DNA from: Hyphomicrobiales bacterium | Lineage (GTDB): Bacteria > Pseudomonadota > Alphaproteobacteria > Rhizobiales > JALURZ01 | Length of the DNA stretch: 19,460 nucleotides | Direction: 5' to 3' | NCBI GenBank assembly: GCA_027058735.1 | Contig: JALURZ010000278.1 | Span: 1-19,460, forward strand | Part shown: one piece after another, positions 1 through 7,715 of the stretch | Layout: each line of letters starts with the position of its first letter | Numbering within the stretch: the stretch's first letter is position 1 | Notes under the pieces: generated by a model | The model's input: the letters and a program-made list of their open reading frames with translations, nothing else | Databases searched by the model: none | What the model was told of the DNA's origin: nothing | Translations under genes and position numbers: made by a program

Positions 1-1649
1 CACCGGCGTGCGTCCGAAAGGGTCAAGGCTGGCGCCAGCGCCTCGGGGTCCATCAGGATTTCGATCAGCGCCGGGCCGCCGGCCGCAGCCGCGCGCTCGA
101 AGGCGGCCGGAAAATCCTGCGAGCGCCTGACCTGCTCGCCGTGAGCGCCGAAACTTCGCGCCAGCGCCGCGAAGTCCGGGTTTTTCAGCGATGTGGCGCT
201 GACCCGCCCGGGATGTTCGCGTTCCTGATGCATGCGGATGGTGCCGAACATGGCGTTGTTGCATACGATGACGATGAGGGCGAGGTCATACTGGACCGCG
301 GTCGCCAGTTCCTGCCCGGTCATCAGGAAACAGCCGTCACCGGCGAATGTGACCACGGTGCGCTGCGGGCAGGCCAGCTTGGCGGCGATCGCGGCCGGCA
401 GTCCGTATCCCATGGAGCCCGAGGTGGGGCCAAGCTGGGTGCGGTAGGGCCGGTACTGGTAGTAACGGTTGACCCAGCCGCAATAGTTGCCCGCGCCATT
501 TGTGATGATGGCATCGGGGCCGAGCGTTTCGCGCAAATGAACGACGACATCCTCTAGGCGCACGCTGCCCGGCGTTTTCTGCGGCTTGATGTGATCGAGA
601 TAGTCCGCGCGCGCCTGCGCGCGCCAGTTCCCCCAGGCCACCTTGTTCGGGCTCGCCAGTTGCGCCAGCGCCCGGGTGGCGGGGCCCGATGCGGCATTGA
701 TGCCCAGGACCGGGCGGTAGACGCGGCCCAGTTCATCGCCGGCGGGATAAATATGGACAAGGCGCTGTCTGGGTTGCGGGCTCTCAAGCAGCGTATAGCC
801 GCCGGTTGTCATTTCGCCAAGCCGCGCGCCAATGCACAACACCAGATCGGCGTCGCGGATCCGCTGCGCCAGTTTCGGGTTGATGCCGATGCCCACGTGG
901 CCCGCATAGTGATCGCGGGTATTGTCGAAATAGTCCTGGCAGCGGAAGGTGGCGGCGACCGGCAGGTCGAAATTTGCGGCGAACGCGGCCATGTCGTCGG
1001 CCGCGCGTTGCGACCAGCCGCCGCCGCCGACCAGCGCCAGGGGCCGTTCGGCGGACGCCAGCAGTTCGCGCAGGCGGTTCATGCCGCCGGCGTCGCAGCC
1101 GGCCTCGATGCGCGTTGCGCGCGCCATGTCGCGGGTATCGGCCGTTGCCGACAGAACGTCTTCGGGCAGCGCCAGCACCACCGGGCCGGGGCGTCCCGAC
1201 ATGGCCAGATGAAACGCGCGCGAGACATATTCGGGAATGCGTTCGGGCGTATCGATCCGGCCCGCCCATTTCGCCAGCGGGGCGAACATCTGCGTGAAAT
1301 CGACTTCCTGAAAGGCTTCGCGGTCGGCCATGCCGGTGGCCACCTGGCCAATGAACAGGATCATGGGCGTGGAATCCTGATACGCGATGTGCACACCGGC
1401 CGACGCATTGGTGGCGCCGGGGCCGCGGGTGACAAAGCAGATGCCAGGCCTGCCGGCGAGCTTGCCATGGGCCTCCGCCATCATCGCCGCCCCGCCCTCC
1501 TGGCGGCAGGTGACGGTCTTTATGGTGTCGGTGTCGTACAGCGCGTCGAGTACATTGAGAAAGCTCTCTCCGGGTACGCAGAATACATGGCTCGTTTCCT
1601 GGATGACCAGTTGATCGACCAGGATTTGCCCGCCGCTTCGCATTGCCAT
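1..1649 (-). CDS. Thiamine-diphosphate-dependent enzyme, acetolactate synthase-like (C-terminal end cut off by window)
   Basis: The frame is open from ATG at 1649 to the window edge: 549 codons, so only the last few residues are probably missing. It has the three-domain layout of the ThDP (POX/AHAS) family. The N-terminal Pyr domain has the putative catalytic Glu51 in RQEGGAA. A central domain follows. The C-terminal PP domain carries the ThDP/Mg motif, GDG at residues 437-439 and NN at 464-465. Such enzymes decarboxylate 2-oxo acids, for example acetolactate synthase or oxalyl-CoA, sulfoacetaldehyde or glyoxylate enzymes; which one cannot be told from sequence alone. No regulatory subunit is visible beside it, so a biosynthetic ilvB role is not supported. 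An AAGAGG ribosome site 8 nt upstream favours ATG 1649 over ATG 1643. It is unrelated to the pilus genes and marks the left border of the locus. Confidence 0.88.
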   Translation of the reverse strand, partial: MAMRSGGQILVDQLVIQETSHVFCVPGESFLNVLDALYDTDTIKTVTCRQEGGAAMMAEAHGKLAGRPGICFVTRGPGATNASAGVHIAYQDSTPMILFIGQVATGMADREAFQEVDFTQMFAPLAKWAGRIDTPERIPEYVSRAFHLAMSGRPGPVVLALPEDVLSATADTRDMARATRIEAGCDAGGMNRLRELLASAERPLALVGGGGWSQRAADDMAAFAANFDLPVAATFRCQDYFDNTRDHYAGHVGIGINPKLAQRIRDADLVLCIGARLGEMTTGGYTLLESPQPRQRLVHIYPAGDELGRVYRPVLGINAASGPATRALAQLASPNKVAWGNWRAQARADYLDHIKPQKTPGSVRLEDVVVHLRETLGPDAIITNGAGNYCGWVNRYYQYRPYRTQLGPTSGSMGYGLPAAIAAKLACPQRTVVTFAGDGCFLMTGQELATAVQYDLALIVIVCNNAMFGTIRMHQEREHPGRVSATSLKNPDFAALARSFGAHGEQVRRSQDFPAAFERAAAAGGPALIEILMDPEALAPALTLSDARR

Positions 1650-1790
1650 TGCTGATGCCTCTTGACTGTTGGCCGTTCGGCTCGCGCGCAGGCTCGCGCG
1701 CCGGCGCGCGATTGTCCAGCCTGAAAACGCAACGCCCCCGAGCGCGCCCGCGGGACAGTCATCCGCCGGGCGGGTTGGGGCCAAAGAGGA

Positions 1791-1815
1791 AATGGCCGCG
1801 AGGACCGCGGCCATT
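1791..1815 (-). terminator. Hairpin between the minor-pilin genes and the ThDP enzyme
   Basis: A perfect 10-bp inverted repeat (AATGGCCGCG / CGCGGCCATT) with a 5-nt loop lies 34 nt past the stop of the 1849-2397 gene. On the minus strand it is followed by a weakly T-rich tail (TTTCCTCTTT from the last stem bases). It probably ends or attenuates the minor-pilin transcript before the next minus-strand gene. The tail is not a clean T run, so this is inferred. Confidence 0.5.
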
Positions 1816-1848
1816 GCGCACCTGGGTGGGGTTTGCGTTCGCCCGGCG

Positions 1849-2397
1849 CTACAGCCGCTGCACCTGGGCGGAGTCGCGCGGCGCCAGATAGAACGTGTCA
1901 TCCATCGTCACCCCGCCGGTGACAAACTGCCCGACCACCGATGTGTAGGTATAGGAGACCTCCACCATGATGACGCTGCCATTGGGCTGGGTCAGGCCGT
2001 TCGGCAATGTAACCGTCGATCCGACACCGCGCGGGGCCGCGTTGAAGGCGTCGCTCCAGGCAACCGTCGTGTTGTTCGACGCATCGGCGACAACGCTGGT
2101 GAGCGTGATCTGCAGGTTGGCCTGCGGATAGGGGGCCAGGATCGATGTCGTGGCCTGAAACAGGTCGTTGATTTCCGCGGTCGTCAGCGCGGTCGACTGC
2201 GCCACCAGGTCGGCGACCGAACTGGCGGCCTTGGTCACCTTGCGGTCAATCGTCAGCAGTTGGGTGATTTCGACAGAGCCGAAATAAAATATCACCATGA
2301 CCGGCAGGACCAGGGCGAATTCCATGGCCGCGAGACCGCCGGTTTCGCGGCGCCAGCCGGTCAGGGTGGCGCGCAATTTTTTGCCCCAGTTGCTCAT
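1849..2397 (-). CDS. TadE-like minor pilin / pilus assembly protein
   Basis: The product is 182 aa. A short basic N-terminus (about residues 1-20) is followed by GGLAAMEFALVLPVMVIFYF, the TadE-like signature: a small-residue stretch, a Glu before the hydrophobic segment, and a Pro. One membrane helix (about residues 22-45) is followed by a polar, Thr/Asn-rich periplasmic part. TadE-family proteins are pseudopilins processed by the prepilin peptidase and needed for Flp-pilus assembly. GTG at 2403 is in frame, but the GAGGAG ribosome site is only 3 nt from it and 9 nt from ATG 2397, so ATG is chosen. It is the second gene of a two-gene minus-strand unit, 61 nt after the 2459-3061 gene. It could be called TadF; the family does not separate cleanly by sequence. 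Confidence 0.82.
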   Translation of the reverse strand: MSNWGKKLRATLTGWRRETGGLAAMEFALVLPVMVIFYFGSVEITQLLTIDRKVTKAASSVADLVAQSTALTTAEINDLFQATTSILAPYPQANLQITLTSVVADASNNTTVAWSDAFNAAPRGVGSTVTLPNGLTQPNGSVIMVEVSYTYTSVVGQFVTGGVTMDDTFYLAPRDSAQVQRL

Positions 2398-2458
2398 GTT
2401 CACTTGCTCCTCGTTTCAGATCTGGCGGATCGTTCAGATCGAACTCGATGGGGGATGA

Positions 2459-3061
2459 TCAGAAAGGTTCGTTGCGAAAGGCTGCGCCGGCGGCGATCAG
2501 ACGCTTGGAGCCGTTCATGTTGGACAGCCCGGTGATCGGGTCCGGGATCAGCAGATCCCAGTCATAAAAGACGCGCACGATCACCACATCGGACGCGGCG
2601 CCGGGCTGATAGACGAAATTGTTGGCCAGATTGCCCTCGGCATCGAGGGGCGGCGGCAGGTTGACCGCGCCGAAATTCGGAAATGTCCGCACATCGACCC
2701 GCAGCCGGCTGCTGCAATTGGCCATTGTCGGCTGGTTGGCGCACACCAAATCGCGGAACTGCTGCTCGGTGAGCCCCTGGGCCTGGACCTGACCGGTGCG
2801 GATCATGCGCGCCGCGTTAGCGACCCCGGTTTCCAGCGCCTGACCGGAAAAGAACACGATGGTGGTTTCGAAAATCGCAAACAGCAGGGCAAAAAACGGC
2901 GCCGCGATGATGGCGAACTCAACGGCCGCCGCGCCATCGCTCTTGCGGGCCAGCCGCTGCGCCAGACGGCTGAACGGCGATCGCCCGGCGCCACGGCCGG
3001 TCTGCGCGCATGCGCGGCTGAAGGAAAATTTTCTGCGCGGTTTCATGGAACGAGACCCCAT
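2459..3061 (-). CDS. TadE-like minor pilin / pilus assembly protein
   Basis: The product is 200 aa. A basic, Ser/Arg-rich N-terminus of about 42 residues leads into GAAAVEFAIIAAPFFALLFA, the TadE motif with its Glu, and a single membrane helix. The periplasmic part contains two Cys 9 residues apart in VCANQPTMANC, which may form a disulfide. It is the first gene of the minus-strand pair and diverges from tadG at 3322. The start is uncertain: ATG 3061 has only a weak GGA upstream, and ATG 3046 (MKPRRKFSF) has a GGGG 9 nt upstream. The likely role is a minor pilin or pilus-initiation component of the tad system encoded further right. Confidence 0.82.
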   Translation of the reverse strand: MGSRSMKPRRKFSFSRACAQTGRGAGRSPFSRLAQRLARKSDGAAAVEFAIIAAPFFALLFAIFETTIVFFSGQALETGVANAARMIRTGQVQAQGLTEQQFRDLVCANQPTMANCSSRLRVDVRTFPNFGAVNLPPPLDAEGNLANNFVYQPGAASDVVIVRVFYDWDLLIPDPITGLSNMNGSKRLIAAGAAFRNEPF

Positions 3062-3321
3062 GGATTGGTCCGAAATCTACTCACATTCTGGCGCAGGATA
3101 CACAATTCTGGTTAGCACTTCGTAGATGAATTGTTAATTCATATGCAATGGTGAACAAAAAGCTAACAATATATATTCGGTTCACCAATGTGTAACCAAT
3201 ATGAATATCGGAATTTTTACTTGTTTGTGAAACAGTCACATCACGGTGCCGGGCATTTTGCATTGGTTTCCCGGTGAGCGGGACGCAACGGCAACAACAC
3301 GCAAATTTGGCAGGACGCGTC
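3062..3321. promoter_or_regulatory. AT-rich divergent control region between TadE-like and tadG units
   Basis: This 260-bp stretch holds no gene. It contains a 7-bp inverted repeat ATGAATT-gtt-AATTCAT (3126-3142) and an 8-bp inverted pair TGGTGAAC (3149-3156) / GTTCACCA (3180-3187). The pair sits inside two degenerate half-site arrays: TTAGC-N6-TTCAC on the minus strand (3151-3166) and TTCAC-N6-GTAAC on the plus strand (3181-3196). Each is 8/10 against TTAAC-N6-TTAAC, so individually weak. ATTCTGG occurs twice, 20 bp apart (3085, 3105). The promoters of both divergent units presumably lie here; I could not fix a -10/-35 pair. Confidence 0.5.
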
Positions 3322-4884
3322 ATGAGTAAACGGACTTCCATTATCGCTGCGGGGCTTTCGCAGGCGGCCTCGTCGCTCGGTTCCCTTGCGGGCCTTGCCC
3401 GCAGGCTGGTGAGCGACACGACCGGCAATGTGGCGATGATTTTCGGCATCGCCGCAATCCCGCTGATTATCGCCGGGGGATCCGCAGTGGACTATTCGCG
3501 CGCCTTTGTGGTCCAGCAAAGGCTGAGCGCGGCACTGGACGCCGCCGCCCTTGCGGTCGGCTCCTCCGCGCAGACCGACATCGAGGCGCTGCGCCAGCTT
3601 GCCCAGGATTATTTCAACGCCAATTATCCGGCCGCGGAAATGGGCGTGCCCGGCGCCCTGAACCTGACCGTCGCCAACGACACCATATCCCTGTCGGCGA
3701 CGGCCCAGTTGCCAACCGTCATGATGGGCATTGCCGGCATCTACACGATGGATGTCTCCAGCAACGTTCAGGTCACCAAGGAGCGCTCGGCCATCGAGGT
3801 CGCGCTGGTGCTCGACAATACCGGCTCGATGAATTCCGGCGGCAAGATCGCCGCCCTTCGCACGGCGTCGAACGATCTGGTCGATATCCTGTTTGGCGAA
3901 GAGGAGAACCCCGAACTGCTCAAGTTCGCTCTGGTGCCCTTCGCCTCGACCGTCAATGTGGGCACGCAATATCTCAACAGCGGCTGGATCGACGTGAACG
4001 GCCTGAACTCGCTCCATGGAGCCCAGTTCACGAGCGGCGACCGCAACGTGTTTGCGCAATATGCGCGCCTGAGAAACAAGAGCTGGAACGGCTGTGTCGA
4101 GGCGCGCCCGGCGCCGTATGATACGCTGGACACGCCGCCGAGCCAGTCCAATGGCGACACGCTCTGGGTGCCCTATTTCGCGCCCGACGAGCCCGACAGC
4201 AGCGCCGCCCAGCGCGTCGGCATGTGGTATGGCAACAGCTATCTCTCCGACCAGTTTCCGCGGCGCAACCGGAATATGGACCAGCGCCAGCGCTCGACCA
4301 CGAAATACACCAACCGCCGCGTCAATTCCGACGGGCCGCATTTCAACTGCAAGAACCGTCCGATCCAGCCCCTGACCAATTCGAAATCGACCATCCAGAA
4401 CGCGATCAACCAGATGTCGGCATCGGGCAGCACGACCATTCCGATCGGGCTCGCGTGGGGCTGGCGCGTGGTTTCGCCGGGCGTCCCGTTCACGCAGGGC
4501 GCGAGCTATGCCGATGAGACGGTCAAGAAGGTGATCATCCTGCTGACGGATGGCGAGAATTTCATCGGCAATCTGAACAATCACAACCGCAGCTGGTACA
4601 CCGGCTACGGCTATGTCAGCCAGGGCCGGCTGGGCACCACCAGTTCGTCCGCCGCGCTCGCCGAAGTGAACAGCCGCACCTCGCAGATCTGCTCGAACAT
4701 CAAGAATGCCGGAATTCTGCTGTATACGATCACGTTCCAGGTCGGCAGTTCATCAACCCGCGCGTTGATGCGCAACTGCGCCAGCAGCCCGAGCATGTAT
4801 TTCGACTCGCCCTCCAATGCGCAATTGCGCCAGAATTTTCAGGAGATCGCGGCCCAGCTCGGCAAATTGCGGATCAGCCGGTAG
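3322..4884 (+). CDS. tadG: TadG-like pilus assembly protein with von Willebrand A domain (intact copy)
   Basis: The product is 520 aa. A cytoplasmic N-terminus leads to one membrane helix at about residues 35-58, in the Tad-domain motif (GNVAMIFGIAAIPLIIAGG, then AVDYSRA). A VWA domain starts near residue 158, with the metal-site motif DNTGSM (Asp165) and a second acidic loop LLTDGEN (Asp410). The C-terminus ends in QEIAAQLGKLRISR, also found in the next gene. TadG proteins are envelope-anchored and needed for Flp-pilus assembly or adhesion; the VWA part suggests metal-dependent binding. ATG 3322 has AGGA 6 nt upstream; an in-frame GTG at 3274 has no supporting ribosome site. It diverges from the TadE-like pair and is followed by a hairpin and a tandem paralogue. 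Confidence 0.88.
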   Translation: MSKRTSIIAAGLSQAASSLGSLAGLARRLVSDTTGNVAMIFGIAAIPLIIAGGSAVDYSRAFVVQQRLSAALDAAALAVGSSAQTDIEALRQLAQDYFNANYPAAEMGVPGALNLTVANDTISLSATAQLPTVMMGIAGIYTMDVSSNVQVTKERSAIEVALVLDNTGSMNSGGKIAALRTASNDLVDILFGEEENPELLKFALVPFASTVNVGTQYLNSGWIDVNGLNSLHGAQFTSGDRNVFAQYARLRNKSWNGCVEARPAPYDTLDTPPSQSNGDTLWVPYFAPDEPDSSAAQRVGMWYGNSYLSDQFPRRNRNMDQRQRSTTKYTNRRVNSDGPHFNCKNRPIQPLTNSKSTIQNAINQMSASGSTTIPIGLAWGWRVVSPGVPFTQGASYADETVKKVIILLTDGENFIGNLNNHNRSWYTGYGYVSQGRLGTTSSSAALAEVNSRTSQICSNIKNAGILLYTITFQVGSSSTRALMRNCASSPSMYFDSPSNAQLRQNFQEIAAQLGKLRISR

Positions 4885-4923
4885 CGTCCCGCCCCTCAGG
4901 GCGTGCCGCCGCGCCCGCGCCGT

Positions 4924-4955
4924 CCCCGGCCCGTTGAAAAACAAATGGGCCGGGG
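4924..4955 (+). terminator. Hairpin after intact tadG
   Basis: A 9-bp perfect stem CCCCGGCCC / GGGCCGGGG has a 14-nt A-rich loop, 39 nt after the tadG stop. The following bases (GGCGTTCATTATAC) lack a clear T run, so termination may be partial. Confidence 0.5.
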
Positions 4956-4976
4956 GGCGTTCATTATACTTGTAAT

Positions 4977-4992
4977 TTTACGAAAACTTTAC
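4977..4992 (+). promoter_or_regulatory. CtrA-like box ahead of second tadG copy
   Basis: TTTAC-N6-TTTAC is a direct repeat with 11-bp period, 8/10 against TTAAC-N6-TTAAC. The longer form TTTTAC-N6-TTTACC recurs exactly ahead of cpaA (8011-8028). It lies about 75 nt before ATG 5066 in an AT-rich stretch. Assignment to CtrA is inferred from motif geometry. Confidence 0.4.
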
Positions 4993-5065
4993 CGGCTTTC
5001 CTTGCGGTATCTTTACTGCGCCATGAGATACTCCGGTCCAAACGACAATTATCGGATGGTGTATC

Positions 5066-6616
5066 ATGGAACAGAGTTCAGGAAACTTCGGATATTTCGG
5101 CCGGACCATCGCGAATTTCAGCGCCTGCGCGCGCCTCTTTATTCGCGACACCGCGGCAAACGCGGCCATGATTTTCGGCATTGCGGTGATTCCACTGATC
5201 ATGGCCGGCGGCGCGGCGGTGGACTTTTCGCGCGCGTTTCTGGTGCAGCAGCGCCTTTCCGCCGCCCTTGACGCCACCGCCCTTGCGGTCGGGTCCTCGT
5301 CCCAGACGGATCCGACAGAGCTGAGCGCCCTGGCGCAGAGTTATTTCGACGCCAATTTTCCGGCCTCCGAAATCGGCACGCCCGGCAACCTGCAACTCAC
5401 CATCGATGGCGCGACCGTGACGCTGTAGGCGACCGCGCAGGTGCAAACGACGCTGATGCAAATCGCCGGTTTTCAGACCCTTGACGTGAACAGCTATGTC
5501 GAGGTCACCCGCGAGCAAACCGCGCTCGAAGTCACGCTGGTGCTCGACAATACCGGCTCCATGAATTCCTCCGGCAAGATCACGGCCCTGAAGCAGGCAT
5601 CGACGGATCTGGTCAATCTGCTGTTCGGGCAGGAAGAAAATCCGGCACTGCTCAAATTCGCCCTGGTGCCGTTCGCGGCGTCGGTGAATATCGGCTCGCA
5701 ATATCTCAACAGCGGATGGATGGACAACAACGCCGCCAACTCCCTGCACGGGGTTCAGTTCGAAGCCGGCAGCCAGAACGTGTGGGACCAGTATGCCAAG
5801 CTCGTCAACAAGAGCTGGAATGGCTGCGTGGAAGCCCGCCCCGCTCCCTTCGACATTCTCGACACGCCTCCAGACCCCGCCAATGGCGATACCTTGTGGG
5901 TGCCCTATTTCGCGCCCGACGAGCCCGATAGCTGGGCGGCCGGCCAGAACGGTTTCTGGTATGGCAACAATTACCTTGGCGACGATGTCGGCAACGGCAA
6001 CACGAATGTCGATCTGCGCCAGCGCAAGGTGAGCAAATACGACAGCGAAACCGTCAACGCGGACGGTCCGTATTTCAACTGCAAGAACCAGCCGATCCAG
6101 CCGCTGTCGAATTCCAAGACGACAATACTCAACGCCGTCAACCAGATGACCGCGGCCGGCAGCACGGTTATTCCGATCGGCCTTGCCTGGGGATGGCGCG
6201 TGCTGTCGCCGGAACAGCCGTTCACCCAGGGCGCCTCATACAGCGATCCGACCGTCAAGAAGGTGATCATTCTGCTGACCGACGGCAAGAACGACATCGG
6301 CAACCTGCCAAACCACAACACCTCCTGGTATAACGGGTATGGATATATTTCCCAGGGCCGGCTCGGTACCACCAATTCCGCCCAGGCGCATGTGGAACTG
6401 AACAACCGGACCGCGCAATTGTGCACCAATATCAAGACCGCCGGAATCTTGATCTATACGATCACGTTCCAGGTTTCCGATCCCACGATCCAGAACCTGA
6501 TGCGCAATTGCGCCACGACCCAGGCGATGTATTTCGACTCGCCCTCGAACAGCGAATTGCAACAGAACTTTCAGGAGATTGCCGCGCAACTGGGAAAGCT
6601 GCGCATCAGCAAGTGA
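5066..6616 (+). pseudogene. Second TadG-like VWA protein, interrupted by one in-frame amber codon
   Basis: Read through, this is a 516-residue paralogue of the 3322-4884 gene, collinear from the membrane motif (AMIFGIAVIPLIMAGG, AVDFSRA) through the VWA metal site DNTGSM (Asp161) to the end QEIAAQLGKLRISK. Codon 121 (5426-5428) is TAG. The aligned codon in the intact copy is TCG in a matching context (CTG TCG GCG ACG GCC CAG against CTG TAG GCG ACC GCG CAG), so one C-to-A change explains it. There is no frameshift and both halves stay open. Upstream GGATGG gives a plausible ribosome site for ATG 5066. Without readthrough only the membrane anchor and 120 residues are made. A downstream restart at GTG 5441 lacks a good ribosome site and would lose the anchor. 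It may be a young pseudogene, a readthrough gene or a base-call error. Confidence 0.82.
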
Positions 6617-6654
6617 TCTTCAGGGCGTGGCGACTGGCTCATTGCCGGAGAGAA

Positions 6655-6691
6655 AAAACCCCGGCCCCGGTTTTGCGGGGGCCGGGGTTTT
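6655..6691. terminator. Bidirectional intrinsic terminator between convergent genes
   Basis: A perfect 14-bp stem (AAAACCCCGGCCCC / GGGGCCGGGGTTTT) has a 9-nt loop, flanked by an A run on the left (6653-6658) and TTTTCTTCTC on the right. It can terminate both the plus-strand tadG copy and the minus-strand gene ending at 6721. Confidence 0.9.
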
Positions 6692-6720
6692 CTTCTCAAC
6701 CGGCTGCGCGCGGGGCCGCT

Positions 6721-7221
6721 CTATTGCGGGCCGCCGGCCATGCCCGTGCCCTTGGAGAGGGCCGATTTTTCGGAAATCATCTTGCTGATCGCGCCGAACG
6801 CCGCCGGTGCGTCGCCGACCTCGAGGGTGGTCTCGCAACGCGGCGCGCAACTGTATGTGTAGCGGGCGCCGCCCTTGTGCAAGGTCACCGCCTGCGGCCT
6901 GGCGTTGCGGACCGAAATGGCGACATTGGCGATTTCCTCGCCGGCCGCATCAAGCACGATCAGATTCGTGTTGCCGAACATCTTGCCGGTAATCACCAGC
7001 AGATCGCTGTCCTGCACGGTGACATCGGCGATCATCGGATTGCCCATGATAACCGTTGCGGCCGGCCCGGAGAGGCGGTGCAGTTTCGCCTCATCGACCC
7101 CGACCATCAGGGCCTGGGCGCGCAATCCGGCGGCCCCGAGCGTGACGATCAGAACCGCGGCCACAACAAAAATACCCAATTTCGCCGCGCAGTTGCGGGG
7201 CCGTTGCATCGTCCAGCACAT
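6721..7221 (-). CDS. Exported protein with stand-alone secretin N-terminal (pil_N) domain
   Basis: The product is 166 aa. A hydrophobic signal or anchor (about residues 14-36, possible cleavage after LRAQA) is followed by a domain at about 39-110 matching the T2SS/T3SS pilus N-terminal (pil_N) fold of CpaC. The repeated pattern is LSGPAATVIMGNPMIADV, then LLVITGKMFGNTNLIVLD; CpaC here has VRLPRPARDILVGNQKIVDA and TYLLGKTVGQSNVFFFD. There is no BON or secretin barrel. After the domain come two Cys in YSCAPRCETTLEVGD, perhaps a disulfide. GGAGGAG 8 nt upstream supports ATG 7221. It is a lone minus-strand gene inside the locus. It may bind or cap the CpaC ring or periplasmic partners; that role is inferred. 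Confidence 0.8.
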   Translation of the reverse strand: MCWTMQRPRNCAAKLGIFVVAAVLIVTLGAAGLRAQALMVGVDEAKLHRLSGPAATVIMGNPMIADVTVQDSDLLVITGKMFGNTNLIVLDAAGEEIANVAISVRNARPQAVTLHKGGARYTYSCAPRCETTLEVGDAPAAFGAISKMISEKSALSKGTGMAGGPQ

Positions 7222-7513
7222 GTGTTTCGCTCCTCCTCGCCATCGCGCGAATTCACCACTCGCGCCATTAGGCCCGCAAATTGGTGAAGGAAGTGCTTAC
7301 GGCGCGAAAATCGGCGCGCGTCCTCCCGGCAGCGGATGTCCGGCCTGGCGCAAAGCTGGCGGTCATGGGCGCAAAAGCACCGGCGGGGGCGGATTTTCCG
7401 CACCCGCTCGCGCGGCCAGCGGGCCGACAACTTTGCCGCAACCGGCAATTGCGACGGTTTACGAGGCTTCAGTTGTTGCCCCCTGGATAATTTTATTTGC
7501 ACTTATTATTGCT

Positions 7514-7528
7514 TTAATTCATCATTAA
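7514..7528 (+). promoter_or_regulatory. CtrA box (TTAA-N7-TTAA) with possible -10 downstream
   Basis: TTAA (7514-7517), 7 nt, then TTAA (7525-7528) is a perfect match to the CtrA core consensus. TATAAA at 7545-7550 is placed so that the box would overlap the -35 position, as in many CtrA-activated promoters. Caulobacter pilA is a known CtrA target; use of this site here is inferred. Confidence 0.6.
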
Positions 7529-7595
7529 TTAGTGTATCCATTAGTATAAATAAATTAACATAAGCAATGTTGAATTGAAAAATTTCCCACCCAAA

Positions 7596-7627
7596 TTAAC
7601 CAGGCAGTAAGTCCTGATCTGTATTAT
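7596..7627 (+). promoter_or_regulatory. Probable pilA promoter: CtrA-like box plus -10 TATTAT
   Basis: TTAAC-N6-GTAAG (7596-7611) is 8/10 against the CtrA array and overlaps the -35 position for the hexamer TATTAT (7622-7627, one mismatch to TATAAT). This would give a start near 7634 and a leader of about 80 nt before pilA ATG 7716. Confidence 0.5.
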
Positions 7628-7715
7628 GGCCGGCAGTTCGGACCCGTTAGTGTATCCGCCGATGGGAAAAATGAACTGGTGCTGTCAAATCCTGTTGATT
7701 GAAGGAGAAGTGAAT

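Larger units (their letters stand above)
7222..7715. promoter_or_regulatory. Long intergenic control region upstream of pilA
   Basis: These 494 bp carry no gene I can support. The left part (to about 7480) is GC-rich, and I see nothing in it beyond the ribosome site of the minus-strand gene. The right part is strongly AT-rich and carries two CtrA-like boxes, two possible -10 hexamers and an 11-bp direct repeat TTAGTGTATCC (7529-7539 and 7647-7657). Confidence 0.7.

Noticed and set aside
591..1655. Plus-strand open frame of 354 codons opposite the ThDP enzyme
   Set aside because: It is the antisense shadow of a clear enzyme with cofactor motifs, with no recognisable domain.
7440..7528. Membrane-helix-like tail of a plus-strand frame running from 6875 to 7528
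   Set aside because: The hydrophobic run arises where sequence becomes AT-rich. The rest is antisense to the pil_N gene and has no plausible start.
7626..7715. In-frame N-terminal extension of PilA from ATG 7626
   Set aside because: It would put 30 residues with two Cys before the prepilin leader. The AAGGAG site and family length fix the start at 7716, and the proposed -10 overlaps the extension.
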